Source: Sphingomonas sp. S-NIH.Pt15_0812 (GTDB taxonomy: Bacteria > Pseudomonadota > Alphaproteobacteria > Sphingomonadales > Sphingomonadaceae). From it: DNA of 23,988 nucleotides. Below, in pieces: positions 1 to 7,249 of this stretch (the first letter of the stretch is position 1; each line of letters begins with the position of its first letter). The stretch is taken from the NCBI RefSeq assembly GCF_003951315.1, contig NZ_QLJH01000042.1, positions 1 to 23,988 of the forward strand. The letters run 5' to 3'. Position numbers and translations under genes: made by a program. The notes below the pieces were generated by a model. The model made no database searches. It was not told where the DNA came from and saw only the letters and a list, made by a program, of their open reading frames with translations.

Positions 1-207
1 AAGCAAGGGTACTGATCGAGGCGTGGCGCCGTCACTACAACACCGTCCGGCCGCACAGCAGCCTGGGCTACCGGCCGCCCGCACCACAAGCGGCGACACC
101 GCCATTGCCGGCCTCCGGTTCCGCTTCGCTCCACCTACGACCGGCAATGGCGGCGGAGACGACAATGCACTAACTAATAACCCGGACCACCCGATGGGGG
201 CTGCTCA
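1..207 (+). mobile_element. Right end of an IS3-family-like insertion sequence
   Basis: The first 173 bases encode the C-terminal tail of an integrase-fold transposase. The coding end is followed 8 nt later by a candidate terminal inverted repeat at about 182-207, which on the minus strand reads TGAGCAGCCCCCATCGGGTG and continues into GGTCCGG. IS3-family ends typically start with TG and are followed by a C/G-rich block, and a transposase stop codon lying just inside the right end is normal for the family. The left end and any target duplication are outside the window, so the exact boundary at 207 is inferred. Confidence 0.7.
3..173 (+). CDS. IS3-family transposase (OrfB, integrase core), C-terminal fragment
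   Basis: Reading from base 3, the open frame gives 56 residues and ends at TAA 171-173. It contains the segment WRRHYNTVRPHSSLGYRPP, the hallmark C-terminal motif of DDE transposases of the IS3 family, just beyond the last catalytic Glu region. The N-terminal part lies outside the window, so intactness cannot be judged. The last ~35 residues, rich in Pro and Ala, are the variable tail normally seen after this motif. It would act on the ends of its own element; its right terminal repeat follows directly. Confidence 0.85.
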   Translation, partial: ARVLIEAWRRHYNTVRPHSSLGYRPPAPQAATPPLPASGSASLHLRPAMAAETTMH

Positions 208-287
208 CTCCCGTACCGCGTCGCCTCGACGCCATAGACGCATGCCCAGGTTGACAGGCCGAGCCGCGCGCCGGTGTCGTTCATCGA

Positions 288-611
288 ATGTCGGCACGAT
301 CGATCCGCCCGTTGACGACGCAGCCTGCATCGCCCGGGGGCTGGGTCACGCCCGACGCAGAGCAACTGATGACCGCATCGATGCGCGGCCCTCGACCTGG
401 CGCGCTGGTCGCGGTGACGGAGGTGGGCCTGCACCCGCTGACCGTCCGCTGCGGCGGTGCCATGGACCGGATCGGGATGCTGGTCCGCGCCAGGAAGGAT
501 CGCCCCAGGCGCCCCCCGGTCGCGCCCGACCATGCGGTCCATTCGATCGTCGCGCTGCATCCGGGGCACCCGCCTCGGCCCCGCTACGAACGGCCGCGGC
601 TGGTAGGGTAG
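288..611 (+). CDS. Hypothetical small protein (doubtful)
   Basis: This is an open frame of 107 codons between the insertion sequence and the next small ORF. Third codon positions are mostly G or C, as in real genes of this genome, but that is weak evidence in such GC-rich DNA. The ATG at 288 has no recognisable ribosome binding site. The product is Arg/Pro-rich at both ends with a more ordinary middle. I do not recognise it. It could equally be decayed sequence left beside the insertion element, since no other frame in 208-682 is more convincing. Confidence 0.25.
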   Translation: MSARSIRPLTTQPASPGGWVTPDAEQLMTASMRGPRPGALVAVTEVGLHPLTVRCGGAMDRIGMLVRARKDRPRRPPVAPDHAVHSIVALHPGHPPRPRYERPRLVG

Positions 612-682
612 AATAGCGACCCGGCTTGCACACGCGCCGGTCTGCCGCCATCGGGGCGGGACGATCCAGCCAGAGGCCCGCC

Positions 683-895
683 ATGCTCGACCCCGATATG
701 CCCGTACAGGCCGCCGCCGGCGGTCAAGCCGCCATCGCCTTCGCGCTGTTCGAACATATCGCCGCGCGCGATCCCGAGGCGGTCGCGCGTAAGGACGATG
801 CCATCGCCGTCTTCCGCGAATGCATGGAGGCGGTCGGCCACCGAGCGGAAGGGGGGCCGCCCAAGCCCCGCCCGATCCGGTTGGGCGGCGACTGA
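683..895 (+). CDS. Hypothetical protein, 70 aa
   Basis: The ATG at 683 has a possible AGAGG ribosome binding site at 672-676. The product is 70 residues long, with a helical, Ala-rich middle (QAAIAFALFEHIAARDPEA) and a Pro/Arg-rich tail. There is no signal peptide or membrane segment. An in-frame upstream start at 626 would add a basic, low-quality extension, so I prefer 683. It lies 168 bp upstream of the GH115 gene on the same strand. I do not recognise a family, and the call rests on coding appearance alone. Confidence 0.45.
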   Translation: MLDPDMPVQAAAGGQAAIAFALFEHIAARDPEAVARKDDAIAVFRECMEAVGHRAEGGPPKPRPIRLGGD

Positions 896-986
896 GGACA
901 AGCCACGACGGACGACAAGCTGCGACCGGTGTCGGGCCGCGACTGTGTCGCGCTCCACGAAGGCGTCCAACCCATGCGAAAATAGG

Positions 987-1008
987 GGATTGCACAATCG
1001 TGCATTCC
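987..1008. promoter_or_regulatory. Inverted repeat upstream of the GH115 gene (candidate operator)
   Basis: Arms GGATTGCAC (987-995) and GTGCATTCC (1000-1008) pair at 8 of 9 positions around the spacer AATC. The inner five pairs are perfect. It ends 55 bp before the GH115 start codon, a suitable place for a dimeric regulator. No matching regulator gene is present in the window. The operator role is inferred. Confidence 0.35.
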
Positions 1009-1063
1009 CGCGTTCCGCAGGGATCGATCGACACGAACCGAATGCCGATGGGCGGGAGATGGG

Positions 1064-3643
1064 ATGATGAGGACGCGGTATTGGCTGGGCATGGCGGTGC
1101 TCGGGCTGGCAGGCCGCGCCATGGCGCAGGATTGCGCGGCCCCGGTCAACGCCTGCGCCGCGCCACGCGCCGGCTCGCTCCGCCTGATCGCCGGCGCACG
1201 GCCGGCGGCCGTTGTGGTGGACGCTTCCGCCGATCCCGCCGTGCGCAGCGCCGCGCAGGGCCTGGCCGGCGACCTGGCGCGCGTCGCCGGCGGGCCGGCC
1301 GCCGAGGTGCGCACCACCCTCCCCGCCTCGGGCGAGCTGGTGCTGATCGGCGCGATCGGCCGCAGTCCGCTGATCGACCGGCTGGTCCGGGCGGGGCGCG
1401 TGTCCACCGCCTCGGTCGCCGGGCGCTGGGAAGCCTATCGCCAGGTCGTCGTCGACCGCCCCTTTCCCGGCATCGCCCGCGCGCTGGTGATCCTGGGCGC
1501 GGACCGGCGCGGCGCGGTGTTCGGCACCTATGACCTATCGGAGCGGATCGGCGTCTCGCCCTGGGCCTGGTGGGCCGATGTGCCGGTCCGGCGCCAGGCG
1601 GACCTCTCCATCACCGCCGGCACGCGGGTCGACGCGCCCGGCGTGCGCTATCGCGGCCTGTTCATCAACGACGAGGAGCCGGCCTTCGGCAGCTGGGCGC
1701 GCAGCCATTTCGGGGGCGTCAACGCCAAGGCGTACGCCCATGTCTTCGACCTGATCCTGCGGCTGAAGGGCAATTACCTGTGGCCGGCGATGTGGGGCAA
1801 GTCGATCGCGGCGGACGATCCAGCCAGCATGGCGCTGGCGGACGCGAAGGGGCTGGTGCTCGGCACCTCGCATCACGAGCCGATGACCCGCGCCCAGGCG
1901 GAATGGCATCGCGACGGCGATGACGGGGTCACCGGCGGGGCGTGGGACTATACGACCAATGCGACGAACCTGCGCGCCTTCTGGCGGGGCGGCATCGCGC
2001 GGATGATGTCCAAGGGCGACGACCGGGGCTATGAACAGCTCGTCACCGTCGGGATGCGCGGCGATGGCGACGAGCCGATGAGCCGGGATACCGCCACCGG
2101 CCTGCTGGAGCGCATCGTCACCGACCAGCGCCGGATCATCGCCGACGTCACCCGTAGGCCGGCCGAGCGCACGCCGCAGCTCTGGGCGCTCTACAAGGAG
2201 GTGCAGGATTATTACGACGCCGGGCTGAAGGTGCCGGGCGACGTCACCCTGCTCTTCTCCGACGACAATTGGGGCCAGATCCGCCGGCTGCCGACCAGGG
2301 ACCTGGACCGTCCCGGCGGCTTCGGCGTCTACTATCATTTCGACTATGTCGGCGGTCCGCGCAGCTACAAATGGCTTGCCAACACCCAAGTCGAGAAGAC
2401 CTGGCAGCAGATGGACCTCGCCTGGCAAAGCGGCGCGCGCGCCATCTGGATCGCCAATGTCGGCGACCTAAAGCCGATGGAATATCCGATCGACTTCTTC
2501 CTGCGCATGGCCTGGAACCCTCAGGCGATGACGCCCGCCGCGCTCGCCGCCTATCCCCGGCAATGGGCCGGCCGCCTGTTCGGCCCGGCCCAGGCGGAGG
2601 CGATCGGCGCGCTCGCCACCGACTATGCCCGCCTCGCCGCGAGCCACAAGCCCGAGCTGGTCGACGCCGACAGCTTCGCGCTGGGCCCCGTCGGCCCGGC
2701 CCTGGATGGCGGCGCGTTCGGCGCAATCGTCGCCGCGTGGCAGGCGCTCGCCGACCGGGCCGCGACCGTGCGCACGCGGCTCGCCTCCGACCAGCAGGAC
2801 GCGTTCGCGGAGCTGATCGGCCATCCGGTCGCCGCCATGGCCAATCTCTACGACCTTTATTACGCGGTCGCCTGGAACCGCAGGCTCGCCGCGCTGGACG
2901 ATCCCCGCGCCAATGTCTTCGCCGACCGCGCAGAGGCCGCGTTCCGGCGGGACAAGGCGCTGACCCAGGCCTATCATCGTCTCGCCGGCGGCAAGTGGGA
3001 CGGCATGATGCTGCAGACCCATTTCGGCTATACATCGTGGAACGACCCCAAGACCGACATCATGCCCAGGGTCACGCGCGTTGCGACGACCGGACACCCG
3101 ACCGGCTCCGCCCCCGTCACCTTCACCGCCGCCACGACGCCCGCACCGGGCAATTACGCCTTGGTCGAAGCGACTGCGATGTGGCGCAGCGTCGCCGCTC
3201 ATGGTCTCGGGTGGCGGGCGATCCCCCATCTCGGCAGGAGCCGGGGCGCGCTGGTCGCCCTGCCCCAGGGCCGGCCGGCAACGACGCCCGCCGACGGCAT
3301 CCGCGCCGACTACGCCATGACCCTCGCCCGGCCGGGCGACGCGACCCTGCGGCTGACCATGGTGCCGACGCTCGACGTGCGGGGCGGCGCCGGCGGGCGG
3401 ATCGGCGTGTCGGTCGATGGCGGCCCTGTCCGGACCCTGACCATGAAGCTGGTGGTCGACGCGCCGGACTGGACGCGCGCGGTGACGGACAACGCCTTCC
3501 CGCTGGAAGCCCGGATCGGTCGCCTTGCCGCCGGCCCGCACGCCGTCAGCCTGTGGCGCATCGACGACAATATGGTGGTGCAGCGGCTGCTCCTCTATAC
3601 CGGAACCCTCCCACCCGGCACCGACCAGGGCCCGGCGACATGA
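1064..3643 (+). CDS. Glycoside hydrolase family 115, probable xylan alpha-1,2-glucuronidase
   Basis: The product is 859 residues, the usual size for GH115 enzymes, which remove (4-O-methyl)glucuronic acid side chains from glucuronoxylan. An N-terminal signal peptide (residues 1 to ~21, ending AMA before QD) points to the periplasm or beyond. Family-typical blocks are YRGLFINDEEPAFGSW near residues 196-212, NYLWPAMWGKS near 236-247, GTSHHEPM near 267-274, LLFSDDNWG near 395-403 and YYHFDYVGGPRSYKW near 422-437. The C-terminal ~170 residues form a beta-rich domain with VRGGAGGRIGVSVDGGPV, matching the accessory C-terminal domain of the family. Two adjacent ATGs (1064, 1067) follow a GGGAG site; either could be used. 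A candidate operator lies upstream, and a truncated TonB receptor and a LacI-like operator lie downstream, suggesting a carbohydrate locus. Substrate specificity is from family knowledge, not proven here. Confidence 0.92.
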   Translation: MMRTRYWLGMAVLGLAGRAMAQDCAAPVNACAAPRAGSLRLIAGARPAAVVVDASADPAVRSAAQGLAGDLARVAGGPAAEVRTTLPASGELVLIGAIGRSPLIDRLVRAGRVSTASVAGRWEAYRQVVVDRPFPGIARALVILGADRRGAVFGTYDLSERIGVSPWAWWADVPVRRQADLSITAGTRVDAPGVRYRGLFINDEEPAFGSWARSHFGGVNAKAYAHVFDLILRLKGNYLWPAMWGKSIAADDPASMALADAKGLVLGTSHHEPMTRAQAEWHRDGDDGVTGGAWDYTTNATNLRAFWRGGIARMMSKGDDRGYEQLVTVGMRGDGDEPMSRDTATGLLERIVTDQRRIIADVTRRPAERTPQLWALYKEVQDYYDAGLKVPGDVTLLFSDDNWGQIRRLPTRDLDRPGGFGVYYHFDYVGGPRSYKWLANTQVEKTWQQMDLAWQSGARAIWIANVGDLKPMEYPIDFFLRMAWNPQAMTPAALAAYPRQWAGRLFGPAQAEAIGALATDYARLAASHKPELVDADSFALGPVGPALDGGAFGAIVAAWQALADRAATVRTRLASDQQDAFAELIGHPVAAMANLYDLYYAVAWNRRLAALDDPRANVFADRAEAAFRRDKALTQAYHRLAGGKWDGMMLQTHFGYTSWNDPKTDIMPRVTRVATTGHPTGSAPVTFTAATTPAPGNYALVEATAMWRSVAAHGLGWRAIPHLGRSRGALVALPQGRPATTPADGIRADYAMTLARPGDATLRLTMVPTLDVRGGAGGRIGVSVDGGPVRTLTMKLVVDAPDWTRAVTDNAFPLEARIGRLAAGPHAVSLWRIDDNMVVQRLLLYTGTLPPGTDQGPAT

Positions 3644-3764
3644 ACGATCCTTCATTTTATCGCCCGAGGATCGATCCTTGCGGAAAGAATAAGGCTACAA
3701 GCCAACGATTCCAAAGCTGAACACAAGCTGAAACATTCGTCATTTTAATGCCGCCCCCCCTCCG

Positions 3765-3782
3765 GATGTAAGCGATTACATC
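3765..3782. promoter_or_regulatory. LacI-family-like operator (perfect 18-bp inverted repeat)
   Basis: The sequence GATGTAAGCGATTACATC has 7-bp perfect arms around GCGA. Its core, TGTAAGCGATTACA, closely resembles the TGTAAGCGCTTACA type of site bound by many LacI-family sugar regulators. It lies about 60 bp upstream of the start of the truncated TonB receptor and ~120 bp after the GH115 stop, where a receptor promoter would be expected. No LacI-type regulator gene is seen in this window, so the regulator would act from elsewhere. Confidence 0.55.
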
Positions 3783-3843
3783 AGAAAAACAGGCCGGGAT
3801 AAGGTGCGTCAAGCACCGCCGGTCGTCAGTGGAGGGGATTGGC

Positions 3844-4317
3844 ATGAAGAGCGTGATCGTCCGCAGGATCGGCAATCTGGCGCGCACGGGCAGTTCGCTG
3901 TCGGCGATCGCGATGGCGGGGCTGGCGGCGGGCGTCGTCGTCGCGCCGACCGCCGCCTTCGCCCAGACCGCGACCGCGACCGCGACCGCGACGCTGCGCG
4001 GCCGCGCGCCGGCGGGCGCGGAGGTGGTCGCGACCGAGACCAGCACCGGATCGGTCCGCCGCACCACCGCCGGCACGGACGGCACCTATGTCATCGCCGG
4101 CCTGCCCTCCGGCAACTATCAGGTCACCGCCGGCGACCGCTCGGCCGTCGTCGCGGTCGCGGTCGCCTCCACCGCCGTGCTCGACCTTGCTTTGGGCGGT
4201 GCTGTGCGCATCCTTTGCCATCACCGGCGGGGGCCGGGTCAGCCTCGACGCGCGACTGCGCGGGCGGCTGCCGGGGTGGCTCGTTGCCTGAGCGCCGTTC
4301 CCGCGAACCGGCGGTGA
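3844..4317 (+). pseudogene. TonB-dependent receptor, 5' fragment (truncated)
   Basis: The start at 3844 is fixed by a strong GGAGGGG site at 3831-3837. The first 41 residues (MKSVIVRRIGNLARTGSSLS, then a hydrophobic stretch ending TAAFAQ) are a typical signal peptide. They are followed by a carboxypeptidase-regulatory-like beta-sandwich segment (residues ~45-118, with VVATETSTGSVRRTTAG, DGTYVIAGLPSGNYQVTAG and an STAVLDLAL end). This is the layout of Oar-like or carbohydrate-type TonB receptors. Similarity stops near 4190-4200; the plug and barrel, normally 700 or more residues, are absent, and the frame runs on to 4317 as unrelated sequence. In another frame the following DNA is a DoxX-like gene end, so a deletion probably joined the two. 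It may still be expressed but cannot make a receptor. Confidence 0.75.
4187..4291 (+). pseudogene. DoxX-like membrane protein, 3' fragment
   Basis: In the frame ending at TGA 4289-4291 the sequence reads LLWAVLCASFAITGGGRVSL and continues DARLRGRLPGW. This resembles the last transmembrane helix and the GxGRxSLDAxL signature at the C terminus of DoxX-family proteins. No upstream part of a DoxX gene exists; instead the N-terminal part of a TonB receptor abuts it in a different frame. The exact junction, near 4187-4200, is inferred from where each similarity ends. The fragment is short and non-functional by itself, and the family assignment rests on this short tail. Confidence 0.5.
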
Positions 4318-4370
4318 TGCAAACGGTCGGGGCGTTGCCATGGGCCTCCATTTGCCGGATGCTCGGGCCC

Positions 4371-4607
4371 CTATGGTCGGTAGCGCTTGCTGCCCCGCTC
4401 CGACGAGCGAGACGATCGGTCACGGAAGGCGAACAGCATCGCCAGCGCCGCCCCGGCCATCGCCGCCCCCACCAGCAGCCCGGCGACGGGGATGGAAAAG
4501 CCCAGGTCCGCTGCGATCGACGGCAGCATCCCCATCGGAGCGAACTCGGTGACGCCGATGCCGAATGCACCCGCCGCCAGCGCGGGAAGAGCGGGATTGA
4601 AGCGCAT
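4371..4607 (-). pseudogene. MFS transporter remnant with a large internal deletion
   Basis: Translation starts at 4607 after a good GGAGG site (an in-frame ATG at 4622 is less well placed). The first ~47 residues (MRFNPALPALAAGAFGIGVT, then EFAPMGMLPSIAADLG and PVAGLLV) match the N-terminal helix of the AraJ/YdhP-type drug/sugar efflux MFS group. The text then passes directly into GAAMAGAALAMLFAFRDRSS, which reads like the last helix and charged tail of the same kind of protein. A normal member is about 380-400 residues; this one is 78. An in-frame deletion of the central ~10 helices is the simplest explanation. The frame is intact, so a two-helix peptide could still be made. Confidence 0.65.
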
Positions 4608-4933
4608 ATCGACCTCCGTCATTGCGTGGGACGGAATGGCGATTGGCGGCCAGGCTGTGTAGCCCGTGATTCTGGCAAGCAGCTTTGCGATGGAAGCACG
4701 AATGGACGTCAGCGGGTGACCGGGGGAAATGATGGTGTTCGTCACCGTCCTGGAGCAGGGCCGCCCACCGACGGCCGGGGAGGGGGCGAAGCGGTCATAG
4801 ACCGCTCTCCGAAGCTGACGACGACGGCTGCATGCAGGCCGAGCACGGTAGCGATGGTCATCCGTTCGGCACTCCTGCGCGTCTCCGGGCAACCGGACCG
4901 AACATGATCGTGACCCGGACCTGAGCCGCCGCC
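4608..4933. other. Intergenic stretch without a convincing gene
   Basis: About 326 bp lie between the MFS remnant and the stop codon of the ABM-fold gene. On the minus strand a 39-codon frame (4742-4861) begins MTIATVLGLHAAVVVSFGER after an AGGAG sequence and then becomes Pro-rich. It may be one more truncated gene start or chance. No repeat or RNA structure stood out. Confidence 0.4.
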
Positions 4934-5530
4934 TTACACGAGCGTGCCGAACTCCATGCTGATCGGCTCGATCATCGAAAGAAACCGGTCGCAATCGGCG
5001 TTGCCGGCCCAGGCCTCGCAGATGGCCTCGGCCCCTTCCCGGTCATCGGCAAAGGCGAGATCGACGAAAATGCCATCCTGCAGCTTCACCAGGTGCTGGC
5101 GCCGCCAGCCGGATTGATGGACCAGATGGCGCGATACCATGGCGTCATAGGCGGCGCGCATCGAGCCTTCCTCGACACCGGCCTTCAACCTGAAGCGGCC
5201 AAGCTCGATGCCGTTCCCGGCGACGACAGGCTGCGGGTCGAGCGAGGGCGCGGTATAGTGCGCCATGCTCGTGACCGACGCTACCGATCCGCGAAAATCG
5301 GCAAATTCAGCTGCGTTTCCGACGATTCGCCCTGCCCTGCGGGCGCTATAGAGATCGGTCCACGCGACCAGATCGACGCGCGCATTCGCATCGTCCGTGC
5401 CTTGGAAGGGCGTCCAGGCGATGAAGCCCGGTTGGCGGGCGAGCAATGCCCTGGCCTGCTCGCGAACCGCATCGGCCTGCTCCGCATCCGTGATCCTGTA
5501 GGCGACGATCTCATAGCAAATGGCGGTCAT
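4934..5530 (-). CDS. Two-module ABM-fold (dimeric alpha/beta barrel) protein
   Basis: The product is 198 residues. The ATG at 5530 begins MTAICYEIVAYRITDAEQAD, and a GGGGA sequence lies 5 nt upstream. Two consecutive ferredoxin-like modules are visible: residues 1-95 (EIVAYRI...ARALLARQPGFIAWTPFQ...VDLVAWTDL) and 105-198 (GIELGRFRLKAGVEEGSMRA...FVDLAFADDREGAEAICEAW). Each has the beta-alpha-beta-beta pattern of antibiotic-biosynthesis-monooxygenase-like proteins, so a single chain could form one barrel. No cofactor motif is expected in this fold and the substrate is unknown. It is divergent from the WYL-type regulator gene, with an 86-bp gap holding a palindromic operator, so it is very likely the regulator's target. 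It is cytoplasmic, as no signal peptide is seen. Confidence 0.75.
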   Translation of the reverse strand: MTAICYEIVAYRITDAEQADAVREQARALLARQPGFIAWTPFQGTDDANARVDLVAWTDLYSARRAGRIVGNAAEFADFRGSVASVTSMAHYTAPSLDPQPVVAGNGIELGRFRLKAGVEEGSMRAAYDAMVSRHLVHQSGWRRQHLVKLQDGIFVDLAFADDREGAEAICEAWAGNADCDRFLSMIEPISMEFGTLV

Positions 5531-5578
5531 GGCATTCCCCGACGGTGACGTTCGTGAGGCCGCGGGATACACGCCGCC

Positions 5579-5597
5579 CCTGACAGTTTCCGTCAGG
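5579..5597. promoter_or_regulatory. Palindromic operator between the ABM gene and the WYL regulator
   Basis: The sequence CCTGACAGTTTCCGTCAGG has perfect 6-bp arms (CCTGAC / GTCAGG) around a 7-nt spacer. It lies 19 bp before the regulator ATG and 48 bp before the divergent ABM gene. TGACA-type palindromes are, as I recall, common next to YafY-like WYL regulators, so autoregulation and control of the divergent gene are likely, though inferred. Confidence 0.6.
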
Positions 5598-5616
5598 ATC
5601 GGACGATAGATACGCC

Positions 5617-6294
5617 ATGCGTTCGCTACGCCTCTTTGCGCTCCTCGATCACCTTCGCGAACGATCATTGCCGATCTCGGCGGACACGCTCGCCGAGCTG
5701 CTCGGCGTGTCGGTCCGGACGATCTACCGCGACATGGTGACATTGCAGGCGATGGGCGCGCCGGTGCGCGGTGAACCGGGCCTCGGCTACCAGCTTGAGC
5801 GCGGCTATTTCCTGCCGCCGCTGCATCTGGACCATGACGAAATGGATGCGGTCATGCTGGGGATGCGGTTGATCGCGGCACGGAGCGACGAACCACTGGC
5901 GGCGGCAGCGCGGCGCGCATCGGCGAAGTTCGCCGCGTCGATGGAACCCGGTCGGCAAGCGGCCTATGCGAACCTGCCGCTGCGGGCCGTGTCGAAGCAG
6001 ACATCGGAGAGCGAGAGCGCCAAGGCGCATCTGACCCTGTTGCGGGATGCGATACGCCGACGCCTGATCCTGTGCATCACCTATGCGGATTTTTCGGGTA
6101 ACGAGAGCGAGCGGACCATCAGACCGCTCGGGCTGACCCTGTTCGACTCCGCCTGGCTCCTCACCGCTTGGTGCGACGCCCGAAATGCCTTTCGCAATTT
6201 TCGCGCCGACCGGATTGCCACCATCAGCAGCACGGGGGCCATTTTCCGACAGGAGAGGGGCAGACGCTTCGAGGATTATCTGAAAACGCTTTGA
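5617..6294 (+). CDS. YafY-type transcriptional regulator (HTH_11 + WYL domain)
   Basis: The product is 225 residues, the normal length for short YafY-like regulators. Residues 1-60 form a DeoR/HTH_11-type winged helix (RLFALLDHLRERSLPISADT, LAELLGVSVRTIYRDMVTLQ, then the GAPVRGEPGLGYQL wing). A helical linker follows. Residues ~145-205 form a WYL domain (ILCITYADFSGNESERTIRP, LGLTLFDSAWLLTAWCDARN, FRNFRADRI), thought to sense a small ligand. It is a cytoplasmic DNA-binding protein. It is divergent from the ABM-fold gene and has a palindrome immediately upstream, the classic local-regulator arrangement. The start has only a weak ribosome binding site (AGGATCGG). Confidence 0.88.
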   Translation: MRSLRLFALLDHLRERSLPISADTLAELLGVSVRTIYRDMVTLQAMGAPVRGEPGLGYQLERGYFLPPLHLDHDEMDAVMLGMRLIAARSDEPLAAAARRASAKFAASMEPGRQAAYANLPLRAVSKQTSESESAKAHLTLLRDAIRRRLILCITYADFSGNESERTIRPLGLTLFDSAWLLTAWCDARNAFRNFRADRIATISSTGAIFRQERGRRFEDYLKTL

Positions 6295-6587
6295 CGTGAA
6301 GTGCCGACCTGCATGCCAGCCAGTCGCTATCACTGGCCGCCCTGTTCAAAGGGCACCGTCGGAGTCATCACGACCGGCATCGCTGGCGCCGTGTCCGCAG
6401 CCGCCTACTTGGGTAATGAGCGCAATCTCTAGGCGCTAATGCTGGCGCATGCCTGCACGGACAGATACGGCATCGCCATGCTCTATTTCGGGCGATACGC
6501 TTGGTCCGGTCTCGACCCGACCGACCGTCTCGATGGGGAGCGCCGCTTGGGACGGCGGGGCATTCCTGTTGGGCGGCCGCCGGCCCG
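6295..6587. other. Gap between convergent genes, no gene recognised
   Basis: This 293-bp gap separates the WYL regulator from the 3' end of the VOC-fold gene. Short frames exist on both strands but none shows a ribosome binding site or a recognisable product. No strong terminator hairpin was found either. Confidence 0.4.
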
Positions 6588-7052
6588 TTAACAGGCTGGC
6601 GGCTGCATAAGCTCTATCGTGATATGATCGGGGCCTGAGATATAGGCCACCAACGTCCCCTTCCGTGGACCGCCCGGTATCGGCAGCGGACGACCTTTCG
6701 CCTTCCATCCTGCCGCCTCGATACGGGCAATGGCGGCATCAATATCCGTCACGGTCAGCGCCAGATGGGCCGCGCCGATCGATCCCGCGCTGTCGGGCAC
6801 CATCCCGTGCCGGGCCCCGTTCGAATAGTGCAACAGTTCGACCACATAGCCGTCGGGCGCCCTGACGATCGCCGTCTTCACGTACGGATCATCGACACCC
6901 GTCACCTGATGCAGGAAGTGGCCCCCCATCTCCGCTTGCCGCTCGAGCGTGAAGCCGAGCGCTTCCGTCCAGAACCGGACGGCGTCGTCCAGAGACGATA
7001 CGGCAAAGCCCGTATGGTCCACGGCCAATACGGTTGCGGCGTCTGTCATCAT
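6588..7052 (-). CDS. VOC-superfamily (glyoxalase/bleomycin-resistance fold) metalloprotein
   Basis: The product is 154 residues in two beta-alpha-beta-beta-beta modules. The four positions that bind the metal in this superfamily are occupied: H13 (AVDHTGFAV), E72 (GYVVELLHY), H96 (GAAHLALTV) and E147 (ITIELMQ). This favours an active metal-dependent enzyme, a glyoxalase-like or dioxygenase-like lyase, rather than a binding-only member. The substrate cannot be told. Adjacent ATGs at 7052 and 7049 are both possible. It is a single gene, convergent with the WYL regulator, and its promoter region holds a 17-bp inverted repeat. Confidence 0.85.
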   Translation of the reverse strand: MMTDAATVLAVDHTGFAVSSLDDAVRFWTEALGFTLERQAEMGGHFLHQVTGVDDPYVKTAIVRAPDGYVVELLHYSNGARHGMVPDSAGSIGAAHLALTVTDIDAAIARIEAAGWKAKGRPLPIPGGPRKGTLVAYISGPDHITIELMQPPAC

Positions 7053-7126
7053 TGCACTCTCACTGGGTCGCGCTTGCGGTGTCGGGGATTGCGCCCCCGG
7101 CCGCCATCGGCACCCGCAGCATGGCG

Positions 7127-7143
7127 ACCATGATCTTCATGGT
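7127..7143. promoter_or_regulatory. Inverted repeat upstream of the VOC gene
   Basis: The sequence ACCATGATCTTCATGGT has perfect 7-bp arms around TCT. It is centred ~83 bp upstream of the VOC start codon and ~115 bp beyond the autotransporter stop. It could be an operator for the VOC gene. As a terminator for anything it lacks a T-tract. The role is inferred from position only. Confidence 0.3.
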
Positions 7144-7212
7144 GACCCTATTACCGCTAAAGCCCTCTCCCGCAAAGAAAGACGCAGGACACCAATCCCC
7201 GCCGAACGGACA

Positions 7213-7240
7213 GGGCCGGGGCGGATCGCCGCCCCGGCCC
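7213..7240 (-). terminator. GC-rich hairpin after the autotransporter gene
   Basis: A perfect 12-bp stem, GGGCCGGGGCGG (7213-7224) with CCGCCCCGGCCC (7229-7240), encloses a 4-nt loop. It begins 9 nt after the autotransporter stop codon. No U-run follows on the minus strand, so it may act as a 3'-end stabiliser or a non-canonical terminator rather than a classical intrinsic terminator. Confidence 0.65.
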
Positions 7241-7249
7241 CCGCCCCCA

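Noticed and set aside
2269..3720. 483-codon frame overlapping the GH115 gene
   Set aside because: It starts within the GH115 gene, lacks any family signature and has the Arg/Pro-rich composition of an out-of-frame reading.
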